Positions 26,580 through 35,123 of a stretch of 49,571 nt of DNA are shown here, one piece after another (the first letter of the stretch is position 1; each line of letters begins with the position of its first letter). The notes beneath the pieces are model-generated. The model made no database searches. It saw only the letters and a program-made list of their open reading frames with translations, and was not told the DNA's origin. Source of the stretch: Marinospirillum sp035271045 (GTDB lineage: Bacteria; Pseudomonadota; Gammaproteobacteria; Pseudomonadales; Halomonadaceae); NCBI RefSeq assembly GCF_035271045.1, contig NZ_DATESC010000022.1, forward strand, positions 1-49,571, read 5' to 3'. The position numbers and the translations under genes are program-made.

Positions 26580-27500
26580 TTATTCCTTAGCTTCTGCTAA
26601 CCAGTCTTTGGGTTTTAAAAACTCAGTATAAAGCTTTTCTTCTACTGAACCGGCTTCTGGCTTCCAGTCATAACCCCAGCGAACGTGTGGCGGTAACGAC
26701 ATGAGAATGGATTCTGTACGGCCACCGCTTTGTAAACCAAACAAAGTACCTCGGTCCCAGACCAAGTTAAATTCCACATAACGCCCACGGCGATAAGCTT
26801 GAAACTCACGTTCACGCTCACCATAAGCCGTGGCTTTACGGCGCTCAACAATGGGTGCGTAAGCCTGCATATAGCTATCGCCCACGGCGCGCATAAAAGC
26901 AAAACACTGCTCAAAGTTTGGTTCATTTAAATCATCAAAAAATAAGCCGCCTACGCCACGCGCTTCGTCACGGTGCTTCAGATGAAAATATTCATCACAC
27001 CATTGTTTATATTCAGGGTAAACATTTGCACCAAAAGGTTTACAAGCATTTTTAGCCACTTGGTGCCATTCAATCACGTCTTCTTTAAACGGATAAAAAG
27101 GCGTTAAATCATAACCACCACCAAACCACCAAACGGGGTCTTCACCCGCTTTTTCGGCAATAAAAAAACGCACATTGGCGTGAGAAGTAGGCACATAAGG
27201 ATTGCGTGGATGAATCACCAAAGACACGCCCATTGCCTGAAAGCTACGACCCGCTAATTCGGGCCTTGCAGCCGTTGCAGAAGGTGGCAACTGATCGCCA
27301 AATACATGCGAAAAATTTACGCCACCTTTTTCAATTAAATGACCTTCTTGCATAACACGAGTACGACCACCGCCACCCGCTGAGCGCTCCCAGCTATCTT
27401 GAGTAAAAGAATGCCCATCTAAGGCTTCTAGCTGGCTACAAATGGAATCTTGTAACTTTAATAAATAATCTTTAACAACAGCAATATCAATGTGTGACAC
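26580..27500 (-). CDS. hemF: Oxygen-dependent coproporphyrinogen III oxidase
   Basis: Aerobic decarboxylation of coproporphyrinogen III to protoporphyrinogen IX in haem synthesis. Family signatures include GGGGRTRVMQEG, HANVRFF, WWFGGGYDLTPFYP, EARGVGGLFFDD and GRYVEFNLVWDRGTLFGL. At 306 residues it is normal. Its presence indicates oxygen-using metabolism. It is placed 24 bases downstream of tsaC. Confidence 0.99.
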   Translation of the reverse strand: MSHIDIAVVKDYLLKLQDSICSQLEALDGHSFTQDSWERSAGGGGRTRVMQEGHLIEKGGVNFSHVFGDQLPPSATAARPELAGRSFQAMGVSLVIHPRNPYVPTSHANVRFFIAEKAGEDPVWWFGGGYDLTPFYPFKEDVIEWHQVAKNACKPFGANVYPEYKQWCDEYFHLKHRDEARGVGGLFFDDLNEPNFEQCFAFMRAVGDSYMQAYAPIVERRKATAYGEREREFQAYRRGRYVEFNLVWDRGTLFGLQSGGRTESILMSLPPHVRWGYDWKPEAGSVEEKLYTEFLKPKDWLAEAKE

Positions 27501-27523
27501 AAAACCTCTCCTAATTTAAGGCG

Positions 27524-28096
27524 TTAAGCACGTAAAACTTCACCCGTTGCTAAGTCAGTAATGCGTGTTGGGCGATCTAAACCACCCAAAGTACCTCTTA
27601 AAACCATATCAACATCACCACCAAAGGTACGCTCTATTTCAGTATAAGTTTGCAAAGGCGGTTGCCCAGCAGTGTTAGCTGACGTAGAAACCAACGGGCC
27701 ATCAAAGGCTTCACACAAGGCAACCACCCAAGGATGATTACTCACTCTAAGCGCTACTTTAGCGTGCTTACCGCGAATTAATTCAGGTGTATAGCCATTA
27801 TCTTTAACTAACCACGTTTGTGGGCCTGGCCAACTTTGCTTTAAAACAGCTTGTTGAGCAGGCGTAATGTCTGTTAGCCAAGGTTTAAATTGATCAATAT
27901 TAGCAGCAATCAAAATAACGCCTTTAGTTGGATCACGCTGTTTCAACAAAAGTAATCGCTGCACCGCACGGCTATTAAAAGGATCGCAACCCAAACCCCA
28001 AACGGCTTCTGTTGGATAGGCTAGCACACCTCCTTGCCTTAGTAGCGCAGCAGCTTCTTGCATTGCTTTATAATCAATCGAGGTTTTTACAGGCAT
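27524..28096 (-). CDS. tsaC: Threonylcarbamoyl-AMP synthase TsaC
   Basis: Makes threonylcarbamoyl-adenylate from threonine, bicarbonate and ATP for the t6A modification of ANN-decoding tRNAs. The Sua5/YrdC fold shows VLAYPTEAVWGLGCDP, KQRDPTKGVILIAA and PLVSTSANTAGQPP. A TTG at 28108 extends the frame, but ATG 28096 has GAG at suitable spacing and gives the usual short TsaC length (190). There is no C-terminal Sua5 domain. Confidence 0.97.
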   Translation of the reverse strand: MPVKTSIDYKAMQEAAALLRQGGVLAYPTEAVWGLGCDPFNSRAVQRLLLLKQRDPTKGVILIAANIDQFKPWLTDITPAQQAVLKQSWPGPQTWLVKDNGYTPELIRGKHAKVALRVSNHPWVVALCEAFDGPLVSTSANTAGQPPLQTYTEIERTFGGDVDMVLRGTLGGLDRPTRITDLATGEVLRA

Positions 28097-28199
28097 TTTT
28101 ATACTCAAATAAACAGAAAAATCAGGTCAAGGTATTAACAGTGGGGCAAGTTAACCTAGCAGTTCAAGTAACTCAAGTTGTTCTGTTGGTTATTCAGCT

Positions 28200-29408
28200 T
28201 TAAGCGCTTTTACACCAGCCGCCGGTTTTTTGTACCGCCAATCCTTCTAACTCCAGTTCTAGTAACAACACCGAACCTTGTTCAGCGGTTAGTTTTAATG
28301 TGGCTAACAAAGCATCCGTAGGCTGAGGCAAGTCATTAAGCAGCGCATAAAGCGAATGCAAATGCTCTGGCACGTCCACCACTTTAAGGGTTCTTTTTAA
28401 AGGTTTAGAGGTATTAGCAGATAAATTAGAGGTATTAGCAGAAATGGACGGCGCAGCAACGGCTAAAAAATTATTCAAAGGCACGCTTAACTCGCTTAAC
28501 ACATCCTCTGGGCAAGTGACTAATGCCGCACCTTGGCGAATCAGCTGATGGCAACCCTCGCTTTGCTTGTACCGAATAGAGCCAGGAATCGCCATCACTT
28601 CACGTCCTTGCTCCATTGCATGACGAGCGCTAACCAAAGAGCCACTTTGTAAAGCAGCTTCGACCACTAAAATGCCCAACGACATACCCGTAACAAGGCG
28701 ATTTCTAGCCGGAAAATAACGCGCGATGGGTGGTGTGCCTAGTGGGTATTCACTGATTAAAGCACCCGTTTGGCTGATATTGGCTGCCATAGCGCGATGT
28801 TCGGGTGGATAAATACGATCTAAACCGTGTGCTAACACCGCACAAGTCGTACCAAAAGCACCTTCAGCAACAGCACGCAACGCGCCTTGATGTGCATAAC
28901 CATCAACGCCTCGCGCCAAACCACTGACAATATTTAAACCCTGCCAAGCCAAGTGGTAAGACCAATTTGCTGCATGGTGCTCGCCTTCAGAACTTAGTTT
29001 TCGACTGCCAACAACGGCTAATGAAGGTGCCTCAATTTGTGCAGGCTGCCCTGCCACACAAAGCAATAAAGGTGGATCGGCTAACTGCTGTAATAAACTG
29101 GGTAAATCGGCTAAAAAAATTAAATGATGATTAGCTTGTTCAGCCCAAATCAAATGCGCTTCTATGCGATCTGCGAAGGGAAGTTGCCAAGGATCGTGTA
29201 AAGCAAGCCGCGCTAAATCACGCGTTTTATCAGAAAAGACCGTATTTCTAGCCATCAAATCTAACAAGCTTTCAGCCGTTGCCAAGGATGCATCGGGTAA
29301 ACCTGTGGTGGCTAAGTAAGATTTCACGACACGCCGCTGATTACTGCCAGGTATTAACCAAAGCGCTAACGCTTGAGTGAGTTGCTCAACGGTTTTATCT
29401 AATGGCAT
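28200..29408 (-). CDS. dprA: DNA-processing protein DprA
   Basis: Loads RecA on incoming single-stranded DNA during natural transformation. The Rossmann core contains VVGSRKLSSEGE, SGLARGVDGYAHQGAL, YPLGTPPIARYFPARNRLV and EAALQSGSLVSARHA. The C-terminal 60 residues form a winged helix. A GTG at 29414 opens the frame, but AAGGAG sits five bases before ATG 29408, so that is taken as the start (402 residues). The short gap to tsaC (28109-28199) shows no gene. Confidence 0.97.
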   Translation of the reverse strand: MPLDKTVEQLTQALALWLIPGSNQRRVVKSYLATTGLPDASLATAESLLDLMARNTVFSDKTRDLARLALHDPWQLPFADRIEAHLIWAEQANHHLIFLADLPSLLQQLADPPLLLCVAGQPAQIEAPSLAVVGSRKLSSEGEHHAANWSYHLAWQGLNIVSGLARGVDGYAHQGALRAVAEGAFGTTCAVLAHGLDRIYPPEHRAMAANISQTGALISEYPLGTPPIARYFPARNRLVTGMSLGILVVEAALQSGSLVSARHAMEQGREVMAIPGSIRYKQSEGCHQLIRQGAALVTCPEDVLSELSVPLNNFLAVAAPSISANTSNLSANTSKPLKRTLKVVDVPEHLHSLYALLNDLPQPTDALLATLKLTAEQGSVLLLELELEGLAVQKTGGWCKSA

Positions 29409-29421
29409 ACCCACTCCTTAA

Positions 29422-30432
29422 TTAATGCATCTCCGCTCGCCGAAAAATATCACCCGACAGCATAGGCTCTTTAGAACTCATCACTAAAGCAAAGCTGGTG
29501 TTTTCAAAAACGCGATACACCATCACAACACCCTTACGGTTTTCTGCGGCAAAAATGACTTCACCCGTGGCGTGATTACGTAAACGGCGACCCGGTGCAA
29601 TAATTTCAAGCAAAGCACCCGGCTTTAGTTTGTCACTGCCCATATTCAACATAACGGCTTGATTACGTGAAATCAGCTCTTGACCCGACAAGCCTTGTAA
29701 TAAAGTGCCATGCAAAGGCTGTTCAGGTACTTTAGGCTGAAAACCATCACCAAAGGGCGAGTCGATAAAAGGTAGCAAACGATCCCCCACTTTGATTTCT
29801 TCAAAGCTTTCAGTAATTTCTAACTGAGGTAAACGATTAGTGCTGTTAATCAATCGCGCACTGCCTAAAGCACGCGCACGAAAACCCAAGTGCTGACGGG
29901 TTAACGGATCACGCACCTCTTCAAGTTCACGGTAAATAGCATAACGAGTGACATCTGGCGTTAAATCACCCAAAACTTCTAACTGATCGCCTTGCACGGC
30001 TAAACGACGATCACCCGCAATGTGTACCGTATATAAAGCATCTTCAAATTCAGGGCGATCAATCATTACGTCACGGTTTAAAAAAACGTCAACCTGCTCA
30101 AGCGGCATAAAAGGAATGGGTTGTTGCAGCGCTAAAATTCTTAACCTAGGTTGTAAACGAATACCCGCCCGCCCATCTAATAATTCAATAACATCACCCG
30201 GATAAAGCAGGTGTGGATTACCCACTTGCTTATTAGCCTGCCAAAGCTGGGGCCACATCCAAGGGTCGTTTAAAAACTGTGTTGCAATAAACCAAAGTGA
30301 ATCACCGCGCTTAACCTCGTAGCGTTTCGGCGCATCAGCCTTTAAACTAACCACTTGCGCGATAGCTGTTGTCGATAACAAAGCGGCTATAAGTAAAGTA
30401 ACTAACCCAGTACGAAAAAGCATATGCAACAT
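29422..30432 (-). CDS. Exported LysM-domain protein
   Basis: A 336-residue protein with an N-terminal signal peptide (LVTLLIAALLSTTAIAQ). A LysM domain at about 37-88 follows (YEVKRGDSLWFIATQFL and the Trp-rich NDPWMWPQLWQANKQV, then LYPGDVIEL), which binds peptidoglycan. The remaining 240 residues have no domain I can name. The gene upstream of dprA in many gammaproteobacteria encodes this protein. Its role in cell-wall maintenance or DNA uptake is unproven. It is divergent from def. Confidence 0.9.
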   Translation of the reverse strand: MLHMLFRTGLVTLLIAALLSTTAIAQVVSLKADAPKRYEVKRGDSLWFIATQFLNDPWMWPQLWQANKQVGNPHLLYPGDVIELLDGRAGIRLQPRLRILALQQPIPFMPLEQVDVFLNRDVMIDRPEFEDALYTVHIAGDRRLAVQGDQLEVLGDLTPDVTRYAIYRELEEVRDPLTRQHLGFRARALGSARLINSTNRLPQLEITESFEEIKVGDRLLPFIDSPFGDGFQPKVPEQPLHGTLLQGLSGQELISRNQAVMLNMGSDKLKPGALLEIIAPGRRLRNHATGEVIFAAENRKGVVMVYRVFENTSFALVMSSKEPMLSGDIFRRAEMH

Positions 30433-30524
30433 AGATACGTCCGTATATAAACAAAAACTGGTGGATCAACACTTTGCCTTAAAGCCCCAAATGCGGCAAG
30501 TATAAAATAGATAGAGATAAAAAC

Positions 30525-31031
30525 ATGAGCCTGTTAGCCATTCTTGAATACCCAGATTCGCGTCTACGAATTAAAGCAACGCCTTTAACACCCGCCGACT
30601 TTACACCGGCTCTGCAGCAAAAAATAGATGATATGTTTGAAACCATGTATGAAGCACCAGGCATTGGGCTAGCGGCTACTCAAGTCGACTTTCACAAGCA
30701 ATTAATTGTGATTGATGTGTCTGAAGAAAAAAACCAGCCACGCGTGTTGATTAATCCTGAATACACACCCTTAGAGCCAACTTGCGAGCTAATGCAAGAA
30801 GGCTGCCTTTCAGTGCCAGAATACACCGCAGATATCGAACGTTACTTGCGTATAAAAGTCACTTCTTTAGACCGTCATGGTAATCCACAAGCATTTGAAT
30901 GCAGCGGTCTCCTAGCACATTGCGTGCAGCACGAATGCGACCATTTAAAAGGCATTGTCTTTGTTGATTACCTTTCGCGCCTTAAACAAGAACGCCTGCG
31001 TAAGAAATACCTAAAACTTCAAAAGGCTTAA
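30525..31031 (+). CDS. def: Peptide deformylase
   Basis: Removes the formyl group from the N-terminal methionine of new proteins. It has the three motifs of type I deformylases: GIGLAATQVD, EGCLSVPE and the metal-binding HECDH (usually HELDH). At 168 residues it is standard. It is the first gene of def-fmt-rsmB, five bases from fmt. Confidence 0.99.
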   Translation: MSLLAILEYPDSRLRIKATPLTPADFTPALQQKIDDMFETMYEAPGIGLAATQVDFHKQLIVIDVSEEKNQPRVLINPEYTPLEPTCELMQEGCLSVPEYTADIERYLRIKVTSLDRHGNPQAFECSGLLAHCVQHECDHLKGIVFVDYLSRLKQERLRKKYLKLQKA

Positions 31032-31036
31032 TTTTA

Positions 31037-32017
31037 ATGCGGATTATTTTTGCTGGAACACCTGATTTTGCTGCGACTAACCTTCAAACCCTGTTAGAAA
31101 ACATGGGCAATGAGCATGAAGTTATTGCCGTTTATACCCAGCCAGACCGCCCTGCGGGTCGAGGTCGTAAATTAAAGCCCAGCGCCGTTAAAGCACTGGC
31201 GCTTAAACATGGCATTCCAGTATTCCAGCCTGAAAACCTAAAAGATGCCCAAGACCAGCAAATTTTAAACGACCTCAAGGCTGATTTAATGATAGTCGTC
31301 GCCTATGGCTTGCTGCTACCGCAAGTGGTTTTAGATATGCCCCGCTTAGGCTGCATTAATGTACACGCTTCCTTACTACCCCGTTGGCGTGGTGCTGCGC
31401 CCATTCAACGAGCACTTTTAGCAGGCGATGCAGCCACCGGCGTTACTCTAATGCAAATGGATGCTGGCCTAGATACTGGCGCTATGCTGCTTAAAACCCA
31501 TTGCCCGATTACTAGCAGCGACACCAGCGCCAGCCTGCACGACAAGCTAGCCGAACAAGGTGGTGCAGCGTTATTAGAATTATTGCCACTGCTAGCAAAA
31601 GGTGAAATTACTGCTGAAACACAAAATGAAGCCGAAGCCACCTATGCCGCCAAACTAACTAAAGAAGAAGCCCAGCTGAACTGGCAGTTATCTGCGGTTG
31701 AATTAGACCGTGCTGTGCGTGGTTATAACCCAAGGCCAGTGGCTTGGTTTAAAGAAGGCGAAGAAATTATTCGTGTTTGGCAGGCTGAAGCAGTTACAGA
31801 AGCAGAATTGCAAGAACAAACCAGCACAGCAACCCCTGGCACCCTTGTTGAAGTAACCAAAGGTGCGTTAATTATTGCTTGTGGCCAAGGCTATTTAAAA
31901 ATCACCCGCTTACAACTGGCAGGTCGCCCACAAATGCAGGTCAGCGATTTATTAAACGGCAACCCCGACCGCTTCACCGCTAATCCCCTTGCAGACCAAC
32001 AACAGGTATTTCAATGA
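31037..32017 (+). CDS. fmt: Methionyl-tRNA formyltransferase
   Basis: Formylates initiator methionyl-tRNA using 10-formyl-tetrahydrofolate. The N-terminal domain shows FAGTPDFAA, the catalytic NVHASLLPRWRGAAPIQRA and MDAGLDTGAMLL. The C-terminal OB-like domain starts near residue 210. At 326 residues it is slightly longer than E. coli's 315. Its stop overlaps the rsmB start (ATGA). Confidence 0.99.
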   Translation: MRIIFAGTPDFAATNLQTLLENMGNEHEVIAVYTQPDRPAGRGRKLKPSAVKALALKHGIPVFQPENLKDAQDQQILNDLKADLMIVVAYGLLLPQVVLDMPRLGCINVHASLLPRWRGAAPIQRALLAGDAATGVTLMQMDAGLDTGAMLLKTHCPITSSDTSASLHDKLAEQGGAALLELLPLLAKGEITAETQNEAEATYAAKLTKEEAQLNWQLSAVELDRAVRGYNPRPVAWFKEGEEIIRVWQAEAVTEAELQEQTSTATPGTLVEVTKGALIIACGQGYLKITRLQLAGRPQMQVSDLLNGNPDRFTANPLADQQQVFQ

Positions 32018-33321
32018 ACGAAGGTGTCGCCGCACGCTTAAAAGCAGTGCAGGCTTTATTGCCAGTAGTGCAGCAAAAAACCTCGCTAACCAGCAGCCTG
32101 CCTAAAGCCCAGCAAAAGCTCAGCAGTGAAGAAGCATCCCTCACCCAAGCCCTAGCCTTTGGCGTGTGCCGCTTTTATCCACGGCTTAATTATTGGGCAG
32201 AACAACTATTACAACGCCCTTTTAAAAGCCAAGATTTAGACGTACATCTTTTGTTGCTGATTGGTTTATATCAATTACAAGAAGAAAGGGTCGCCGACTA
32301 TGCCGCCATAGACACCTGCGTAGAAGCCAGCAAACATTTGAACAAACCTTGGGCAAGCAACTTAATTAATGCCTGCCTAAGGCGTTTTCAGCGTGAAAAA
32401 GTAGAACTAACTGCCTTAGCTGAAGGTAAAGAACTAGCCGCTACAGCTCACCCACCTTGGTTATTGAAGAAAATCAAAAAAGCTTACCGCCAAGACTGGC
32501 AAGCCATTTGTGCCGCTAACAATTTACAACCACCCATGACGCTAAGAGTGAACCAGCGCCAAATTAGCCGTGATGCCTACCTTCAACAGCTAGAAGAACA
32601 AGGCGTTGAAGCCAGCATTACACCCTTTAGTCCTTGGGGCATTACCCTTGCCCAGCCAACGCATCCAGCTAATTTACCTAACTTTGTGGAAGGCTTTTTC
32701 AGTGTGCAAGATGAAGCCGCCCAGCTAGTGCCTTTGGTTATTGACCTTAAAGATGGTCATAAAGTGCTAGATGCCTGCTGCGCCCCCGGTGGCAAAACTG
32801 CCCACCTAGCAGAAACTGCCGACATCAACCTAGTAGCTTTAGACATAGATGCACAACGCCTTAACCGTGTTCACGAAAACCTAGAACGCCTAGAAGTTAA
32901 AGCCGAAGTAAAATGTGCTGATGCTGGCAATATAGCCAACTGGTGGGACGGCGAACAATTTGACCGAATTTTATTAGATGCGCCCTGCTCCGCCACAGGC
33001 GTAATACGCCGCCACCCAGACATTAAATTATTAAGACGTGAAACAGATATACCCAAACTGGCTAAATTGCAGTTAGAACTTTTAAATAAGCTATGGCCGC
33101 TACTCAAAGCAGGCGGCAAACTGCTTTATGCCACCTGCTCTATTCTGCCCGAAGAAAACCAACACCCCCTAGCCAGCTTTTTGCACCATACCCCCGATGC
33201 TAAAGAAGTAATTATTGAAGCAGACTGGGGAACAAAACAACGCCTAGGCAGACAACTTTTTCCACAAGCAGAAGGGCATGATGGGTTCTTTTATTGTTTG
33301 TTAGAAAAGATGGAATCATGA
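32014..33321 (+). CDS. rsmB: 16S rRNA (cytosine-967-C5)-methyltransferase RsmB
   Basis: Methylates C967 of 16S rRNA. A NusB-like RNA-binding domain (about 1-140) precedes the Rossmann methyltransferase with SAM motif LDACCAPGGKTAHL, DAPCSATGVIRRHPDIK and the second catalytic cysteine region YATCSILPEEN. Length is 435. The last codons overlap the start of the fic gene (ATGA). In pseudomonads trkA normally comes next. Here the accessory island begins instead. Confidence 0.98.
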   Translation: MNEGVAARLKAVQALLPVVQQKTSLTSSLPKAQQKLSSEEASLTQALAFGVCRFYPRLNYWAEQLLQRPFKSQDLDVHLLLLIGLYQLQEERVADYAAIDTCVEASKHLNKPWASNLINACLRRFQREKVELTALAEGKELAATAHPPWLLKKIKKAYRQDWQAICAANNLQPPMTLRVNQRQISRDAYLQQLEEQGVEASITPFSPWGITLAQPTHPANLPNFVEGFFSVQDEAAQLVPLVIDLKDGHKVLDACCAPGGKTAHLAETADINLVALDIDAQRLNRVHENLERLEVKAEVKCADAGNIANWWDGEQFDRILLDAPCSATGVIRRHPDIKLLRRETDIPKLAKLQLELLNKLWPLLKAGGKLLYATCSILPEENQHPLASFLHHTPDAKEVIIEADWGTKQRLGRQLFPQAEGHDGFFYCLLEKMES

Positions 33322-33923
33322 TTTTAGAAAACAAACTCAATATCACCCACCAAGTTGAACTGGCAAAAGCCGAAGAAAAAATCAGCAAGCAAAAAGCCAA
33401 GCAGCTTTTTGATACAAGCGATATTGAAAAAGCTGAAACCGGCACTTTTACCGGCTTATCTTATATTCATACTTATTTGTTTGAAGAAATTTATGAATTT
33501 GCTGGCAAACTACGTGAAGTAAATATTGCCAAAGGTGACTTTCGTTTTGCACCGGTTATTTACCTTGCACAAGCCTTAAAGCAAATCGACAAAATGCCGC
33601 AAAGTAGCTTTGAACAAATTATTGAAAAGTACGTTGAAATGAATGTTGCCCATCCCTTTCGTGAAGGTAGTGGTCGTGCTACTCGCATTTGGCTAGACCT
33701 TATCTTAAAAAAAGAACTGCAACAGGTCATTGACTGGAACTTGGTTAATAAAGAAACCTACCTTAACGCCATGCAACGCAGCCCAGTCGATGATGCGGAT
33801 ATTAAAAAGCTACTCAAAAACGCTTTAACCAACCAAGTTAATGACCGCGAACTTTTTATGAAAGGCATAGACGTTAGCTACTTCTACGAAGGCTATAGTG
33901 AATTTAAAACAAGTGATCTCTAG
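33318..33923 (+). CDS. fic: Class III-type Fic protein (putative AMP-transferase)
   Basis: A 201-residue Fic-domain protein. The catalytic motif reads HPFREGSGRATR (canonical HxFx(D/E)GNGRxxR): the catalytic His and both Arg are kept, but the usual Asn is Ser. Near the C-terminus SYFYEG fits the (S/T)xxxE(G/N) inhibitory helix typical of class III (N. meningitidis Fic-like) proteins, which self-inhibit and need no separate antitoxin. The start ATG overlaps the rsmB stop. The longer frame from 33294 lies inside rsmB and is rejected. Family members usually transfer AMP to proteins such as gyrase. The target here is unknown. Confidence 0.88.
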   Translation: MILENKLNITHQVELAKAEEKISKQKAKQLFDTSDIEKAETGTFTGLSYIHTYLFEEIYEFAGKLREVNIAKGDFRFAPVIYLAQALKQIDKMPQSSFEQIIEKYVEMNVAHPFREGSGRATRIWLDLILKKELQQVIDWNLVNKETYLNAMQRSPVDDADIKKLLKNALTNQVNDRELFMKGIDVSYFYEGYSEFKTSDL

Positions 33924-33935
33924 GCATGGGTAACA

Positions 33936-34244
33936 TTAATTAACCAGCTCATTCGTTAAATAAGGATGTTTAACCAGTAAACGCAACACACCACCAGGCG
34001 GAGTAAATCTGCCTTGCTCCCAATCACGAAGAGTCGCAACTGGAGTTGAAATACGACGTGCAAAAAGAGCCTGAGTTAACCCTGTACGCTCCCTAGCTTG
34101 GCGAACTAAAATCTGCTCTGGTGTTGTGATGCGCCCCTGCATAGTTTGCGCTTCAGCTAAAGCTTGACGCAGCTCAGGAATAGTCTCACCAGCATCTAAT
34201 TCAATAGCGTTAGCAATGGCTTCTAAATCAATTTCTTTATTCAT
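33936..34244 (-). CDS. HTH antitoxin-like transcription factor (NadS/HigA-like)
   Basis: A 102-residue protein with a C-terminal helix-turn-helix (TGLTQALFARRISTPVATLRDWEQG at about 53-77, cited as TGLTQALFARRIS then VATLRDWEQG). It resembles antitoxins encoded after RelE-like toxins. It would repress its own operon and neutralise the toxin. The 3' end of such a toxin lies just upstream in the same orientation and overlaps this start by 8 bases, but its 5' part is gone. The gene itself looks intact. Confidence 0.8.
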   Translation of the reverse strand: MNKEIDLEAIANAIELDAGETIPELRQALAEAQTMQGRITTPEQILVRQARERTGLTQALFARRISTPVATLRDWEQGRFTPPGGVLRLLVKHPYLTNELVN

Positions 34245-34365
34245 GGCTTAGTACCTCGTGTATTTCATTAGCTGTAATATTCGTTTTAACTTTTTTAGCA
34301 TAGAGAGTAACTAAAAGCACAACTCCCGCCTTTGTTATATTAAAATAAATGGCTGGAAGCTTTTT
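34237..34365 (-). pseudogene. Truncated RelE/ParE-family toxin (C-terminal remnant)
   Basis: The minus strand upstream of the HTH gene encodes, in one frame ending at TAA 34239-34237, IYFNITKAGVVLLVTLYAKK and then VKTNITANEI. This is the typical last beta strand and tail of RelE-like toxins paired with such antitoxins. Recognisable similarity stops near 34365. Beyond it the sequence belongs to a higB-like gene on the other strand. About two thirds of the toxin, including most of its active site, is missing. Confidence 0.65.
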
Positions 34366-34619
34366 ATGAAGAAAATAAAAGCCATAAAAAAATACCCAAA
34401 ACAATTGAAAGTGCACTGTTTAGAAAACTTCAGATTTTAGATGCTGCTACTGAGGAGTATGATCTCAGAATCCCACCAGGAAATCGCTTTGAGTACCTTG
34501 TTGGTAATTTACATGGGTGGTGTTCAATTCGTGTTAACAAGCAGTATCGTTTAATTTTCTGTTGGAAAAATAGCATTGCAGAAGATACCTATTTAGACCC
34601 TCATACCTACAAAAATTAG
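34344..34619 (+). pseudogene. higB: HigB-family toxin lacking a start codon
   Basis: One frame between the stop at 34341-34343 and TAG at 34617-34619 encodes a HigB-like toxin: FRKLQILDAATEEYDLRIPP, then GWCSIRVNKQYRLIFCWKN. HigB toxins are ribosome-dependent mRNA endonucleases. No ATG, GTG or TTG in frame precedes the homologous region, and the expected first residues are absent, so the gene appears 5'-truncated. It overlaps the relE remnant antisense at 34344-34365. higA follows 15 bases later. Confidence 0.7.
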
Positions 34620-34633
34620 TGGAGGTACAGCTA

Positions 34634-34960
34634 ATGAGAAACACAAAACGTCGCCCAGTTACTGTTGGATAAATGTTGGCTATAGAGTTCTTAGAGCCTA
34701 TGGCTATTGAAATTGCTGAGTTGGCAAATGCTATGGGGGTGCATCGCAACACCTTAAGCCGCATTGTGAATGATAAAGGCACACTTACTGCACCTATGGC
34801 TATTAAGTTAGCTGCAGCATTAGGTAACACACCTGAGTTTTGGTTAAATATTCAACACGCGGTTGAAATTTGGGACGTGCGCCACAGTGCTTACAAACAA
34901 GAAGCTAAAAATGTACGTTTAGTGAAACCTGACTTTAAGCAGAATGAAGTAACCTGTTAA
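34634..34960 (+). pseudogene. higA: HigA-family antitoxin interrupted by an in-frame stop at codon 13
   Basis: From ATG 34634, preceded by GGAGG (34621-34625), the frame reads MRNTKRRPVTVG and then TAA (34670-34672). It resumes at once with ATG (34673): MLAIEFLEPMAIEIAELAN, then the HTH stretch GVHRNTLSRIVND, and ends in TAA at 34958-34960. HigA relatives usually have a Glu where the stop is, consistent with GAA to TAA. The TAA-ATG junction could allow reinitiation, producing a 95-residue antitoxin lacking 13 residues. Whether it is functional is open. Confidence 0.72.
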
Positions 34961-34990
34961 GTTATATTTAAAGATTTTATTAATTTAATC

Positions 34991-35110
34991 GAGTTTATTG
35001 AAAAATACGTTGAAATGAATGTCGCCCACTCCTTTCGTGAAGGTAATGGTCGAGCTACACGCATTTGGCTAGACCAGTACACTGTACAGACTGACAGCGA
35101 TAAGTCATAG
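34991..35110 (+). pseudogene. Partial duplicate of fic (active-site segment only)
   Basis: One frame encodes EFIEKYVEMNVAHSFREGNG, then RATRIWLD, before running into unrelated codons and TAG at 35108-35110. It matches the intact fic gene at 33619-33699 in about 74 of 81 bases by eye (34995-35075). This copy has EGNGR (canonical Asn) but HSF instead of HPF. No start or flanking Fic sequence remains. Either a separate diverged fic gene was eroded here, or part of fic was copied. Confidence 0.8.
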
Positions 35111-35123
35111 ATTTTCTAATCTA

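Noticed and set aside
33294..33317. Upstream start for the Fic gene
   Set aside because: The extra codons lie inside rsmB and lack a ribosome binding site. The ATGA overlap at 33318 is the natural start.
34670..34672. Recoding of the stop in higA
   Set aside because: TAA is not used for selenocysteine or pyrrolysine, and nothing else in the window suggests a changed code.
34673..34960. Treating the downstream higA frame as an ordinary complete gene
   Set aside because: The preceding GGAGG and 12 conserved codons show the true start lies at 34634 with an in-frame TAA. It is reported as an interrupted gene with possible restart instead.
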